Assembly: GCA_035651155.1 (NCBI GenBank)
Contig: DASRGG010000031.1
Location: 62,001 to 126,000 of the forward strand
Length of the DNA: 64,000 nucleotides
Direction: 5' to 3'
Source: CF-39 sp035651155
GTDB taxonomy: Bacteria > Chloroflexota > Limnocylindria > P2-11E
The position numbers and the translations under genes are program-made. The notes beneath the pieces were generated by a model. The model searched no databases and was not told where the DNA came from. It was given only the letters and a program-made list of their open reading frames with translations. This document shows, in pieces, positions 17,237 through 24,922 of this stretch; the stretch's first letter is position 1, and each line of letters begins with the position of its first letter.

Positions 17237-18146
17237 GTCGCTCCTCGGCTTCATCCTCGCGCGCCTGGACCAGATCGAGTCGCCCGTGTTCCTCCATCGG
17301 GAGCTGGAGCGGTTTCCCGCCCGCGACCTCGCGGCCTTGCTATCTGAAGGTCTTCTCCGGGAAACGTCGAGGGCGACCGAGATCCCCCGTCCCGCGCATC
17401 TTCCGGCGGGCGGCGACCTGATCATCCGTCCGACATCCAAGGGCCTCTTCGGCGTCGCGGACGAAGACGACTACTTCATCCCGATCGCGTTGACCGACGA
17501 CGACGTTCGCCAGTACGAGGTGTCGCTCGCGCAGCTCGTCGCGCGCATCCGCCGCGAGAATTCGATTAGCGGCACCGGCTTCGACCGCCGAGATGGTCTC
17601 GTGCCCCTCGGTCAGAAGGCAGTCGAAGGTGTTGGCCAGGTCGAGACCTACCTGGCCTTCCCTAACGAGGATGAGGCCACGCTGCTCTCCCGGTGCCGAC
17701 GGCTCCAGCGAACGGCAAGCGGGCGACGGACGATCGTTCTCACGCCGCGAGACGTGCCGCTCGCGCCAGAAGGCCGCTCAGAAGTCGATGCCTGCGGTGT
17801 GACCGTCATTCCTATGGCCGCGGCTGCCGCCACCGGAAGCTTCGCGATCGACTGGACCGACAAGGACCTCCTGGCTGCGCTCAACTCCCGCAGGTCCGTT
17901 CCCGGCACACGGCAGAAGGGCGGCCGACCACGCCTCACGCCGCAGCAGGCGCGTGGGAAGCTGCTTCGCGCGATCGGGCGGTACAAGAAAATCCACAGCG
18001 AGGTCGATCTTGTCACCCAGGTCCATGTCGCGAAGGCTGCCAGGGTCAGCCAAGATTCGATCAGCGGCTGGCTCGCCGCCGTCGGTTGGACGATCGAGGA
18101 CGCCGAGGCCGAGTGGGCTCGACGGAGGCCGAGAAAACCGGAGTAA
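17229..18146 (+). CDS. Uncharacterised HTH-containing protein, second gene of the cassette
   Basis: 305 residues from TTG 17229, overlapping the previous gene by eight bases. The first ~170 residues start with a winged-helix-like segment (FLHRELERFPARDLAALLSEG) and continue as a soluble alpha/beta region. Residues ~220-295 are basic, with a GRPRLTPQQARGKL segment and a helix-turn-helix-like HVAKAARVSQDSISGWL. It is therefore likely to bind DNA. It may recruit or control the 16112 product. No family is recognised. Confidence 0.6.
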   Translation: MAESLLGFILARLDQIESPVFLHRELERFPARDLAALLSEGLLRETSRATEIPRPAHLPAGGDLIIRPTSKGLFGVADEDDYFIPIALTDDDVRQYEVSLAQLVARIRRENSISGTGFDRRDGLVPLGQKAVEGVGQVETYLAFPNEDEATLLSRCRRLQRTASGRRTIVLTPRDVPLAPEGRSEVDACGVTVIPMAAAAATGSFAIDWTDKDLLAALNSRRSVPGTRQKGGRPRLTPQQARGKLLRAIGRYKKIHSEVDLVTQVHVAKAARVSQDSISGWLAAVGWTIEDAEAEWARRRPRKPE

Positions 18147-18206
18147 ACCGGAAAAAACCGCCAAAGCGCGACAAGCGGGCGGGGCGAGTGTTCTCCTCGC
18201 CTCGCG

Positions 18207-18500
18207 ATGCAAAACGCGACGACGCGCGACGAGGCAACCTCGACCCTCCGCACCGAGGACATCGACGGCGCGGCCTACCTGCTCTCGGAAGGAGCACGGC
18301 TCGTCGCGGTCGTGCGCGGTGCGAACGGCTTCAGCGCCTTCGTCATCGAGGGTCATGACGCGCAGGCGCTCGCCGACCGCTACGCCCGCGGCGGCATCCT
18401 CGTCGACCTCGATCGCTTCCTCGCCGCGCGCCGCCTGATCCTCGACCGCATCGGACGAGCCCGCAGGCTCGGGCCCACAGCGGGCGATCCAACGCGATGA
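18207..18500 (+). CDS. Small phage protein, start of the replication module
   Basis: 97 residues, soluble, with the pattern of short phage early proteins that contain a strand-rich core (AYLLSEGARLVAVV) and an acidic helix. Its TGA overlaps the ATG of the next gene (18497-18500). Codon use returns here to the strict GC-ending pattern of the tail genes, marking the end of the cargo block. Function unknown. Confidence 0.6.
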   Translation: MQNATTRDEATSTLRTEDIDGAAYLLSEGARLVAVVRGANGFSAFVIEGHDAQALADRYARGGILVDLDRFLAARRLILDRIGRARRLGPTAGDPTR

Positions 18501-19291
18501 GCAGCGAGCTTGCGCCGCGTCCGATCGAGGGCGAGTACCGCATCGTCCGCCCGCTGGTCTCGAAGGAGGCCGCGCTCGCGGCCTGGCAGGAGTACCAGGA
18601 TCTCACGCGCGCCATCCTGCGGGCGAGCGACTTCCAGACCTTCCGCGAGGGTGGCCGCGAGGGGCGCTTCGTCAAGAAGAGCGGCTGGCGCCGGCTCGCG
18701 ACGCACTACGGCATCTCGATCGAGATGGTCGATGAGCGCCTCGGCCACGAGCACGACGCGAAGGTCTGCGCGCGGATCCGCTTCCCCGAGCAGATGCGCG
18801 ACGAGCGCGACTGCGGGTGCCCGGTCGTGTTCGCGCGCTACGTCGTCAAGGCCGTCGCGCCGAACGGCCGCGCGGTCACCGCCATCGGCCTGTGCTCGAC
18901 GGGCGAGAAGAACCGCCGCTTCGTCCGCCAGGACCACGACATCGCGACGACGGCGTACACGCGCGCGGCGAACCGCGCGATCAGCGACATGATCGGCGCC
19001 GGCGAGATCTCGGCCGAGGAGGTCCGCGCCACCGGCGAGTTCACGGGCATCTCGCTCGAGGAGCGCGCCGCGGTCAAGGACGCGTGGTCTCGTGCTTCCG
19101 AGGATCGCCGGACGGCAACAACGAGCTGGTTGCGCGCGGCGGGCTTCGTCGGCGAGACGGTCGCCGCGCTCTTCAAGGACTTCGCGCTGCGCGCGAGCGA
19201 CGTCCAGGTCGCGGACCTCATCGGTGAGCTCGCGGACCGCGCAGCCGCCGGTGATCCCGACACGATCCTCGAGGAGGTCGAGGCGCCGTGA
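18497..19291 (+). CDS. Conserved phage early protein, possibly single-strand DNA related
   Basis: 264 residues. The central part (KKSGWRRLATHYGISIEMVDER, then a cysteine pair and DHDIATTAYTRAANRAISDMIGAGE) matches a conserved family I know only as hypothetical proteins in archaeal and bacterial mobile elements. The motif order and position before a primase recall single-strand annealing or RecT-like proteins, but I cannot confirm that. It is coupled by overlaps to both neighbours (ATGA at 18497 and GTGA at 19288). Confidence 0.6.
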   Translation: MSSELAPRPIEGEYRIVRPLVSKEAALAAWQEYQDLTRAILRASDFQTFREGGREGRFVKKSGWRRLATHYGISIEMVDERLGHEHDAKVCARIRFPEQMRDERDCGCPVVFARYVVKAVAPNGRAVTAIGLCSTGEKNRRFVRQDHDIATTAYTRAANRAISDMIGAGEISAEEVRATGEFTGISLEERAAVKDAWSRASEDRRTATTSWLRAAGFVGETVAALFKDFALRASDVQVADLIGELADRAAAGDPDTILEEVEAP

Positions 19292-19530
19292 CGGTCCTCG
19301 CCGGCGCTCGGAAGGCGAGTGCCCCGGCTTCGGACGTGGTGCTGGACGCCTGCTTCCGCTGCGGCGAACTGACCGTTCCGACGGTGATTGCGCGCGATCT
19401 CGAACGGGACGCGACGGTCGGCGGCTACGTGTGCGCGCGGTGCGGCGCGAGCTGGTTCACCTCGTACCTGCTGAGCGCCGAGGAGCTCGCGCATGTCCTC
19501 GCAGCCCGCCGCGCGTCAGGCCGGGCGTGA
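19288..19530 (+). CDS. Small zinc-ribbon protein
   Basis: 80 residues with two cysteine pairs, CFRC near residue 22 and CARC near residue 50, forming a probable zinc ribbon. The GTG start overlaps the previous stop and its TGA overlaps the next GTG (19527-19530). It is probably an accessory protein of phage replication or transcription. No specific function is visible. Confidence 0.6.
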   Translation: MTVLAGARKASAPASDVVLDACFRCGELTVPTVIARDLERDATVGGYVCARCGASWFTSYLLSAEELAHVLAARRASGRA

Positions 19531-19784
19531 GCGCTGACCGCTCCGACATCCCCGGCGTCGGCGGCGAAGCATCGCTGTTGAGGTGGTCGCTCGCCGCGAG
19601 CATCCGCGCCTCCGGCACGCTGGGGACGCTCGACGTCCTCACCGAGCCCTCCACCGATGACGTCCTGCTGCAGATCCACGAGCGCGACGACGAGGGCGCG
19701 CATCTCGTCGAGGCGGCCATCCGGCTGGACGGAAAGGCGGTGCGCGCCCTCTGCCTCCTGCTCGAGCGGGAGGCGGGGCGATAG
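19527..19784 (+). CDS. Small phage early protein
   Basis: 85 residues, acidic and soluble, starting at GTG 19527 in a GTGA overlap. Its TAG at 19782-19784 overlaps the apparent ATA start of the primase-helicase gene. A purine-rich GGGAGGCGGGG stretch near its end would serve as ribosome binding site for that gene. No motif recognised. Confidence 0.55.
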   Translation: MSADRSDIPGVGGEASLLRWSLAASIRASGTLGTLDVLTEPSTDDVLLQIHERDDEGAHLVEAAIRLDGKAVRALCLLLEREAGR

Positions 19785-22018
19785 TCGCTCGGGACATCCT
19801 CGCCGCGCTTACGTGCTCGTCGGGCGCGTGCTCGTGCTCCGCGGCCGCGCGGCGCGGCTCGGGGCTCACGCACTGCCCGACCCACGCCGACGACAAGCCG
19901 TCCCTGAACGTCAGCGAGAAGGACGGCCGGATCCTCATCCACTGTCACGGGCAGTGCGACCAGGAGACCGTCATCGCCGCCCTGCGCGAGCGCGGCCTAT
20001 GGCCGAACGGCGACGGCCGCCATGCGTCGGCACCGACGAGGTCGCGCGAGCTGCGGTCGGTCGAGGCGATCTACGTCTACGCCGCGGCCGACGGCGCGCC
20101 GCGCTACCGCGTCGTGCGCTACCGCCCGAAGGCGTTCGAGGTCTGGCATCCGAACGGCTCGGGCTGGCTGCGCGGCCTGGGCGGCGCGGAGCTCGTGCCG
20201 TACCGGCTGCCGCAGCTCACCGCCGCGGACGCCGGCGCGACCGTCTTCATCGGTGAGGGCGAGAAGGTCGCCGACCGGCTCGCCTCGGCGGGCCTCATCG
20301 CGACGACCTCGCCGTTCGGCGCGGGTAAGTGGCCCGCCGCGTGGGGCGAGCGCTATCTGCGTGACCGGCGCGTCGTCGTGCTCCCGGACGCGGACGAGGT
20401 CGGCGCGAAGCACGCACGTGCGGTCGCAGACTCCGTCAGCGGCCACGCGGCGAGCGTGCGGATCGTCGAGCTCCCGGAACTGCTCGAGCACGGCGATGTC
20501 GTCGACTGGCTCGACGCGGGTCACGCGGTCGCGGAGCTGCTCGCGCTCGCCGCCCAGGCACCCGAGTACCGCCGGCCCGCGGTGACGCGGACCGAGCATG
20601 GCTGCACCGATCTTGCGAACAGCGAACGGCTCGTGGAGCGCCACGCCGCCGACCTGCGCTACGTCGACGCGACGCGTCAGTGGCACGTCTGGGACGGGCG
20701 CCGCTGGCGGACCGACGACACCGGCGAGATCGAGCGGCGGGCGAAGGACACCGCGCGCGCCATCTACCGCGAGGCCGAGGCCGCGACGAGCGCGGCGCGG
20801 CGCAAGGAGCTCGCCTCTCACGCCGTGCGGAGCGAAGCCGCTTCGAAGATCGCGGCGATGATCACGCTCGCGCAGTCCGACGCGCGCGTCGCGCTGCGCG
20901 CCGACGATCTCGACGCCGAGCCCTGGCTGCTCAATGTCAGCAATGGGACGATCGATCTCCGCTCCGGCGCGCTGCGGCCGCACCGCCGCGAGGACCTCGT
21001 CACCAAGCTCGCGCCGGTCGCGTACGACGCGGAGGCGCGGCTCGAGCTCTTCGACGCCTTCCTCTTCCAAACGTTCGGCGGCGACGCCGAGCTCATCCGC
21101 TACGTGCAGAAGGCCGCGGGCTACGGCCTCTGCGGCGACACGCGCGAGGAGGTCATCTTCATCGCGCACGGGCCGACCGGCGGCGGCAAGACGACGCTCG
21201 CCGAGGCGCTGCGCGCGGCGCTCGGCGACTACGCGGCGACCGCGGACCCCGAGACGTTCCTGGTCTCGCATCGCGACGGCGGCGCTCCGCGCGCGGACAT
21301 CGCCCGCCTCCACGGACGGCGTCTCGTCGTCGGGGTCGAGGTCGACCAGGGACGCCACATGGCCGAGGGCCTGGTGAAGCAGCTCACCGGCGGCGACACG
21401 GTCGTCGCGCGGCACCTCTACCGCGACCACTTCGAGTTCCGCCCGCAGTTCAAGCTCTGGATCTTCGCCAACGACGCGCCGCGGGTGCGCGACGACGACG
21501 ACGCGGTGTGGCGAAGGCTGCGGCTCGTGCCGTTCACCCACCCGGTCCCGCGCGAGCAGCGCGACCCGCAGCTCAAGCTCACGCTGCGCGACCCGAAGGT
21601 CGGCGGTCCGGCGGTGCTCGCGTGGGCCGTCGCGGGGTGTCTGCTCTGGCAGCGCGAGGGCCTGGGCATGCCGCCGGTGATCGACGTCGCGACGCGCGGC
21701 TACCGCGAGGCGCAGGACCCCGTCGCCGACTTCGTCGCCGAGTGCTGCGTCGTCGAGGCAGGCGCGTGGGCGACGGTGGAAGAGCTGTACGCCGCGTACG
21801 CGGCGTGGGCGAAAGCCGCGGGCGAGCGGCGCCCGCTCGCGAAGCGCGGCTTCTCGAATCGCCTCGACCGCCACGGCTTCCCCGCGGCGAAGGGCGCGAA
21901 GGGTGTCCGGATCCGTCAGGGCATCGGCCTTCGCGAGCAGCAGCGGCTCGTCACTGCCGGCGATCGCCAGGACGACGCGATCCTCGAGGACGAGCCCGAC
22001 TCGGAGCTGCCGCTGTGA
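19781..22018 (+). CDS. P4-type primase-helicase (zinc finger, TOPRIM, SF3 helicase)
   Basis: The reading frame is open from 19661, but it holds no ATG, GTG or TTG before the zinc finger. I place the start at ATA 19781: it overlaps the previous TAG (ATAG) and lies seven bases after a strong GGGAGG. The product would have 745 residues. Residues ~29-58 give a primase zinc finger (THCPTH and HCHGQC). TOPRIM motifs follow at ~150-160 (VFIGEGEKVADRL) and ~200 (VVVLPDADEVG). The helicase part has Walker A GPTGGGKTT near 464 and the SF3 sensor region KLWIFANDAPR near 560. P4 alpha-like proteins prime, unwind and bind iterons at their own origin; an iteron-like palindrome lies just downstream. An ATG at 20114 would delete the zinc finger. 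Confidence 0.8.
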   Translation: MVARDILAALTCSSGACSCSAAARRGSGLTHCPTHADDKPSLNVSEKDGRILIHCHGQCDQETVIAALRERGLWPNGDGRHASAPTRSRELRSVEAIYVYAAADGAPRYRVVRYRPKAFEVWHPNGSGWLRGLGGAELVPYRLPQLTAADAGATVFIGEGEKVADRLASAGLIATTSPFGAGKWPAAWGERYLRDRRVVVLPDADEVGAKHARAVADSVSGHAASVRIVELPELLEHGDVVDWLDAGHAVAELLALAAQAPEYRRPAVTRTEHGCTDLANSERLVERHAADLRYVDATRQWHVWDGRRWRTDDTGEIERRAKDTARAIYREAEAATSAARRKELASHAVRSEAASKIAAMITLAQSDARVALRADDLDAEPWLLNVSNGTIDLRSGALRPHRREDLVTKLAPVAYDAEARLELFDAFLFQTFGGDAELIRYVQKAAGYGLCGDTREEVIFIAHGPTGGGKTTLAEALRAALGDYAATADPETFLVSHRDGGAPRADIARLHGRRLVVGVEVDQGRHMAEGLVKQLTGGDTVVARHLYRDHFEFRPQFKLWIFANDAPRVRDDDDAVWRRLRLVPFTHPVPREQRDPQLKLTLRDPKVGGPAVLAWAVAGCLLWQREGLGMPPVIDVATRGYREAQDPVADFVAECCVVEAGAWATVEELYAAYAAWAKAAGERRPLAKRGFSNRLDRHGFPAAKGAKGVRIRQGIGLREQQRLVTAGDRQDDAILEDEPDSELPL

Positions 22019-22023
22019 CGACC

Positions 22024-22148
22024 GGGTGGCGCAGCGATCTTCAGGTGGCGCAGCAGACGGTGTTTCCGGAACTTCTCCATAGCAGCGCTATAGAGGGAGT
22101 TTCGGAAAGTGCTCCTGCTGCGCCACCCAGGATCCTGCTGCGCCACCC
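22024..22148. repeat. 125-bp nested palindrome with iterons, candidate replication origin
   Basis: Two copies of GGTGGCGCAGC (in 22024-22035 and 22044-22056, about 20 bases apart) face two inverted copies (22115-22127 and 22135-22148, exactly 20 bases apart). Between them is a hairpin whose arms 22063-22083 and 22087-22108 are almost complementary around a 3-base loop. All three levels share one symmetry centre near 22085.5. Four spaced binding sites around a hairpin are typical of initiator-binding origins. It could instead be a strong bidirectional terminator, but the iterons would not be needed for that. Confidence 0.6.
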
Positions 22149-22241
22149 AACGACCTCGCGAGCCCACCCCGGCCTCGAAAGCTGGCGAGCCGGTCCCGGC
22201 CCGTCGGAGTCCCTCGCGCCTACATCGCGCCCGGTTTCGCG

Positions 22242-22298
22242 GGATACCCACCCAGGAACGGCCCGCCGAACGCCCTCTTTGGCCCCGGATACCCACCC
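22242..22298. repeat. Direct repeat pair GGATACCCACCC
   Basis: The 12-mer GGATACCCACCC occurs at 22242-22253 and 22287-22298, 45 bases apart. It shares the CCACCC core with the inverted iterons of the palindrome upstream. It may be a second class of initiator sites or arm-type sites for the excisionase/integrase. Function is inferred from position only. Confidence 0.4.
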
Positions 22299-22385
22299 GA
22301 CGCCCGGACGCTCGACTTTCCGTCCCTTCGGGCGAATGTGTTGGCCGGGAGGAAGCGATGAACCGACCTCGCGCCCGAGCGGGCC

Positions 22386-22577
22386 ATGAGCGAGCCGCTG
22401 CTGCTCCGCGCCGACGAAGCCGCGAAGCTCCTGCAGATCGGGCGGAACAAGGTCTACGAGCTCGCGGCCGCGGGCGAGATCCCGAGCCTGCACATCGGCC
22501 GGCAGCTCCGCATCCCGGCGGAGGGGCTGCGCGAGTGGATCCGCCGACAGGCGGCCGGCGCCGAGCGACGCCGGTGA
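22386..22577 (+). CDS. Excisionase-like helix-turn-helix protein
   Basis: 63 residues forming one MerR/excisionase-type winged helix: LLRADEAAKLLQIGRNKVYE, a short wing, then SLHIGRQLRIPAEGLREWI. Proteins of this family bind DNA next to attachment sites and direct the integrase towards excision. Its TGA overlaps the integrase GTG (22574-22577), the standard xis-int arrangement. Confidence 0.8.
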   Translation: MSEPLLLRADEAAKLLQIGRNKVYELAAAGEIPSLHIGRQLRIPAEGLREWIRRQAAGAERRR

Positions 22578-23776
22578 GGCGCCGACGCGGCGAGGGTTCG
22601 ATCTACTTCCAGCGCTCGCGCGGTCTCTACGCCGCGGCGGTCGACCAGGGCTACGTGAACGGCAGGCGAAGCCGCAAGATCGTCTTCGGGAAGACGGTCC
22701 GTGAGGTCGCTGAGAAGCTTCCCCACCTCCAGGTCGCACGACAGGGCGGGACGCTCCCGAGGGGCAGGAGCCAGAAACTGGGGCCGTACCTCGCGTGGTG
22801 GATCGCGCAGCGGCCGCCGAACCGCACCACGCGCGGCTACCGGCAGATTATCGACAACCACATCGCTCCGGCGCTCGGACGCATCCCCCTCGACAAGCTC
22901 GCGGCGACGCACATCGACGCGATGCTCAACGTGCTGCGCGGCCGGCTCTCGGACACGACGCGGCACCACATCCGCGCAGTCCTCTCGGTCGCACTCGCGT
23001 ACGCCGAGCGCAAGGGCCTCGTGGCGCGGAACGTCGCGCGGCTCGCCGAGCCGATCGCGATGCCGAGCTACAAGGGCATGTACCTCGACGTCGCGCAGGC
23101 GAATGCGTTCCTCGACGCAGCGAAGGGCCACCGCCTCGAGGCGCTCTTCACGCTCGCCGTGTACCTCGGGATGCGCCAAGGCGAGCTACTCGGACTGCGG
23201 TGGAAGGACGTCGACTTCGAGCGCGGGACGATCCGCGTCTTCGGCCAGCTCCAGGCCGAGCCCGGGCGGCCGCGCGGCGAAGGCCTCGTGGTGAACGACC
23301 GGCCCAAGTGGGGCTCCGACCGGACCATCGGCCTGCCGCGCGAGACGAGCTTCGTCCTCGAGGTACTCCGCGCGCACCGCCAGCGTCAGCGCCTCGAGCG
23401 CGTCGCCGCCGGCGCGGGCTGGTCAGCGACGGTGCCGCTCAAGACCGAGCGAGGCATCCAGCTCGTCGACAACGACCTCGTCTTCACCACGACGACCGGC
23501 CGGCCGCTCTCCGGCAGCTACATCGACGAGGGCCCCTTCCGCGAGGTCTGCCGCAAGGCGGGGATCGCGTACAGCACGCGAGAGCACAGGGGCCTGCGGT
23601 TCCACGACCTGCGCCACTCCGCGGCGACGATCCTCCTCGCCGCCGGCGTGCCCGAGCGCGTGGTCATGGAGATCCTCGGCCACTCGACGCTCGCGATGGT
23701 GAAGCGCTACCAGCATGTCCTGCCCGGCCTCACGGTCGCCGCGGCCGAGCGCATGGACCGCGTGATGGGCCGCTGA
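22574..23776 (+). CDS. int: Tyrosine recombinase (phage integrase)
   Basis: 400 residues from GTG 22574. The start overlaps the xis stop; a longer in-frame reading to 22109 would run through the palindrome and is rejected. An N-terminal arm-binding segment (GSIYFQRSRGLYAAAV) and a SAM-like core-binding domain (~70-165) precede the catalytic domain. The catalytic Arg is in YLGMRQGELLGLRW near 195, HDLRHSAAT near 345 supplies the His-x-x-Arg, GHST near 368 gives the second His, and the nucleophile is the Tyr in VKRYQHVL near 379. It should integrate the element at the nearby tRNA-Ser gene. Confidence 0.93.
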   Translation: MRRRRGEGSIYFQRSRGLYAAAVDQGYVNGRRSRKIVFGKTVREVAEKLPHLQVARQGGTLPRGRSQKLGPYLAWWIAQRPPNRTTRGYRQIIDNHIAPALGRIPLDKLAATHIDAMLNVLRGRLSDTTRHHIRAVLSVALAYAERKGLVARNVARLAEPIAMPSYKGMYLDVAQANAFLDAAKGHRLEALFTLAVYLGMRQGELLGLRWKDVDFERGTIRVFGQLQAEPGRPRGEGLVVNDRPKWGSDRTIGLPRETSFVLEVLRAHRQRQRLERVAAGAGWSATVPLKTERGIQLVDNDLVFTTTTGRPLSGSYIDEGPFREVCRKAGIAYSTREHRGLRFHDLRHSAATILLAAGVPERVVMEILGHSTLAMVKRYQHVLPGLTVAAAERMDRVMGR

Positions 23777-23816
23777 CCCGGACCTGCCTCGATTCGTAGA
23801 TGACTCGAAGAATCCC

Positions 23817-24296
23817 TCAGTGCGTTTCGAAGAGGTTGTAGTCGCCCTCCGTCCCTAGCGCGATAGATGCATAAACCTCGAAGATCGTTGAGAGCGCGGC
23901 ATCGCTGATCGCGACGAACCGGAACTCCATTCGTCGCACGCGCTGCTTCGCAATCGCGAACTTCTCGCTGAACGCGGGTTGCGCCGCGACCTCCGCCCGC
24001 GTGCCCATCGCTCGCTGACCTCCTTCGCCCAGGTCGCGCCGCGTGAGGTTGAATGCGAAGGGTGCCGAGTTCTCGCGCGAGCTCGGACGCGTGTGGTCGG
24101 CGAGCCTTCGACGGCAGTCGCGTGTGCGGCCGACGTACACAGGACGGCCGCCCTCGGAGAACAGGTAGACGCCGCTGACGCGAGGCACAGTCGGGCGCTC
24201 GCCAGCGATGTAGGGCTGACACGCGAGCAGCTCATCGAGAAGATGGGGCAGTCGGGTGACCAGCTCCTCGAAGCGAGGCGGCCCGTGCCCACTCAT
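23817..24296 (-). CDS. GIY-YIG domain protein
   Basis: 159 residues. The GIY-YIG nuclease core lies at ~42-70: GVYLFSEGG followed by PVYVGRTRDCRRRLADH, with the Gly-Val-Tyr and Tyr-Val-Gly strands and the catalytic Arg. The rest is helical. GIY-YIG proteins of this size occur as homing, repair or defence nucleases. Its start overlaps the stop of the upstream membrane protein (ATGA at 24293-24296), so the two form a unit. It lies inside the element, between integrase and attachment site. Confidence 0.75.
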   Translation of the reverse strand: MSGHGPPRFEELVTRLPHLLDELLACQPYIAGERPTVPRVSGVYLFSEGGRPVYVGRTRDCRRRLADHTRPSSRENSAPFAFNLTRRDLGEGGQRAMGTRAEVAAQPAFSEKFAIAKQRVRRMEFRFVAISDAALSTIFEVYASIALGTEGDYNLFETH

Positions 24297-24775
24297 GAAG
24301 GCGAGTAGCGGTGCAGTAAATCCTTGAGCTCTCGCAAACGAGCCGACAAGAGACCGACCTGCATCCGATGCTCCGCACTCACGGCACGGTCGATCATCTG
24401 CCCCGAGGCCTCGTCGCGCACCGGCCGGAGGAGATCGTCCACTCCCTCAAACGCCCAGCGGTCGACGGTCCGGAAGACTTCTCCCTCGTGGCGCTCGAAC
24501 TCAGACACGCCAGCGATCGCGCGCGTCTCCCAGTGCTCGACCTCATGGATCCACACCTGCAGCCGCGCGTCAGTTGTGATGGCCATGCCCTCGTTTCGCA
24601 GCCTTACACCTTCGGTCCGTATCGTGGCGACTTTCAACAAAGCAAATCGTCTCCGGCGCAGGAAGAGCTGACGCGCGATGAACCGCGCGAGTGCCGAGAA
24701 CACGCTGAGCGCGAAGGCACCGAAGGCGATGAGAACGCCCACCACGGCCACGGTCTGCGGGTTCGAGAGGTCCAC
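24293..24775 (-). CDS. Membrane-anchored protein paired with GIY-YIG protein
   Basis: 160 residues from GTG 24775. One N-terminal hydrophobic segment (~8-33, VAVVGVLIAFGAFALSVFSA) followed by a basic patch predicts a membrane anchor with a cytoplasmic domain of ~120 residues. No family recognised. Translationally coupled to the GIY-YIG gene. A membrane sensor with a nuclease partner would fit an abortive-infection pair; that is a guess from layout. Confidence 0.6.
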   Translation of the reverse strand: MDLSNPQTVAVVGVLIAFGAFALSVFSALARFIARQLFLRRRRFALLKVATIRTEGVRLRNEGMAITTDARLQVWIHEVEHWETRAIAGVSEFERHEGEVFRTVDRWAFEGVDDLLRPVRDEASGQMIDRAVSAEHRMQVGLLSARLRELKDLLHRYSPS

Positions 24776-24840
24776 GTGTTGCGACAGATTCTCAGATCGA
24801 CCAGCCTTCTCGTCCCGGTTCGTCTCGCCTTGTCCCGACC

Positions 24841-24864
24841 CGTTGGCTGTACGTTGGCTGTACG
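24841..24864. repeat. Tandem 11-bp repeat near attachment site
   Basis: CGTTGGCTGTA occurs twice in direct tandem and is followed by CG. It lies about 60 bases from the 3' end of the tRNA-Ser gene, between the last gene of the element and the tRNA. Tandem short repeats flanking the core are typical of integrase arm-binding sites, so this is a candidate. Confidence 0.45.
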
Positions 24865-24922
24865 AGCGCAGCTCTCGTCAGCTCACGCGAGAGTGAAACG
24901 CGCGAATTCCCGAACAAAAATG

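Larger units (their letters stand above)
22019..22385. other. Non-coding region between primase-helicase and xis/int
   Basis: About 367 bases with no convincing gene. Open frames exist on both strands, but they run through palindromic sequence and have no start signals. The region holds a 125-bp nested palindrome (22024-22148) and two copies of a 12-mer (22242 and 22287). Its position directly after a P4-type replication protein suggests the replication origin of the element. Confidence 0.6.

Noticed and set aside
20114..20116. ATG 20114 as the primase start
   Set aside because: It would remove the zinc-binding primase domain, which is intact and in frame upstream, and would leave over 300 bases empty in an otherwise gapless operon.
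22109..22573. Integrase starting at 22109
   Set aside because: The extension runs through the palindrome repeats and the whole xis gene in another frame. GTG 22574 overlaps the xis stop and gives a normal-length integrase.
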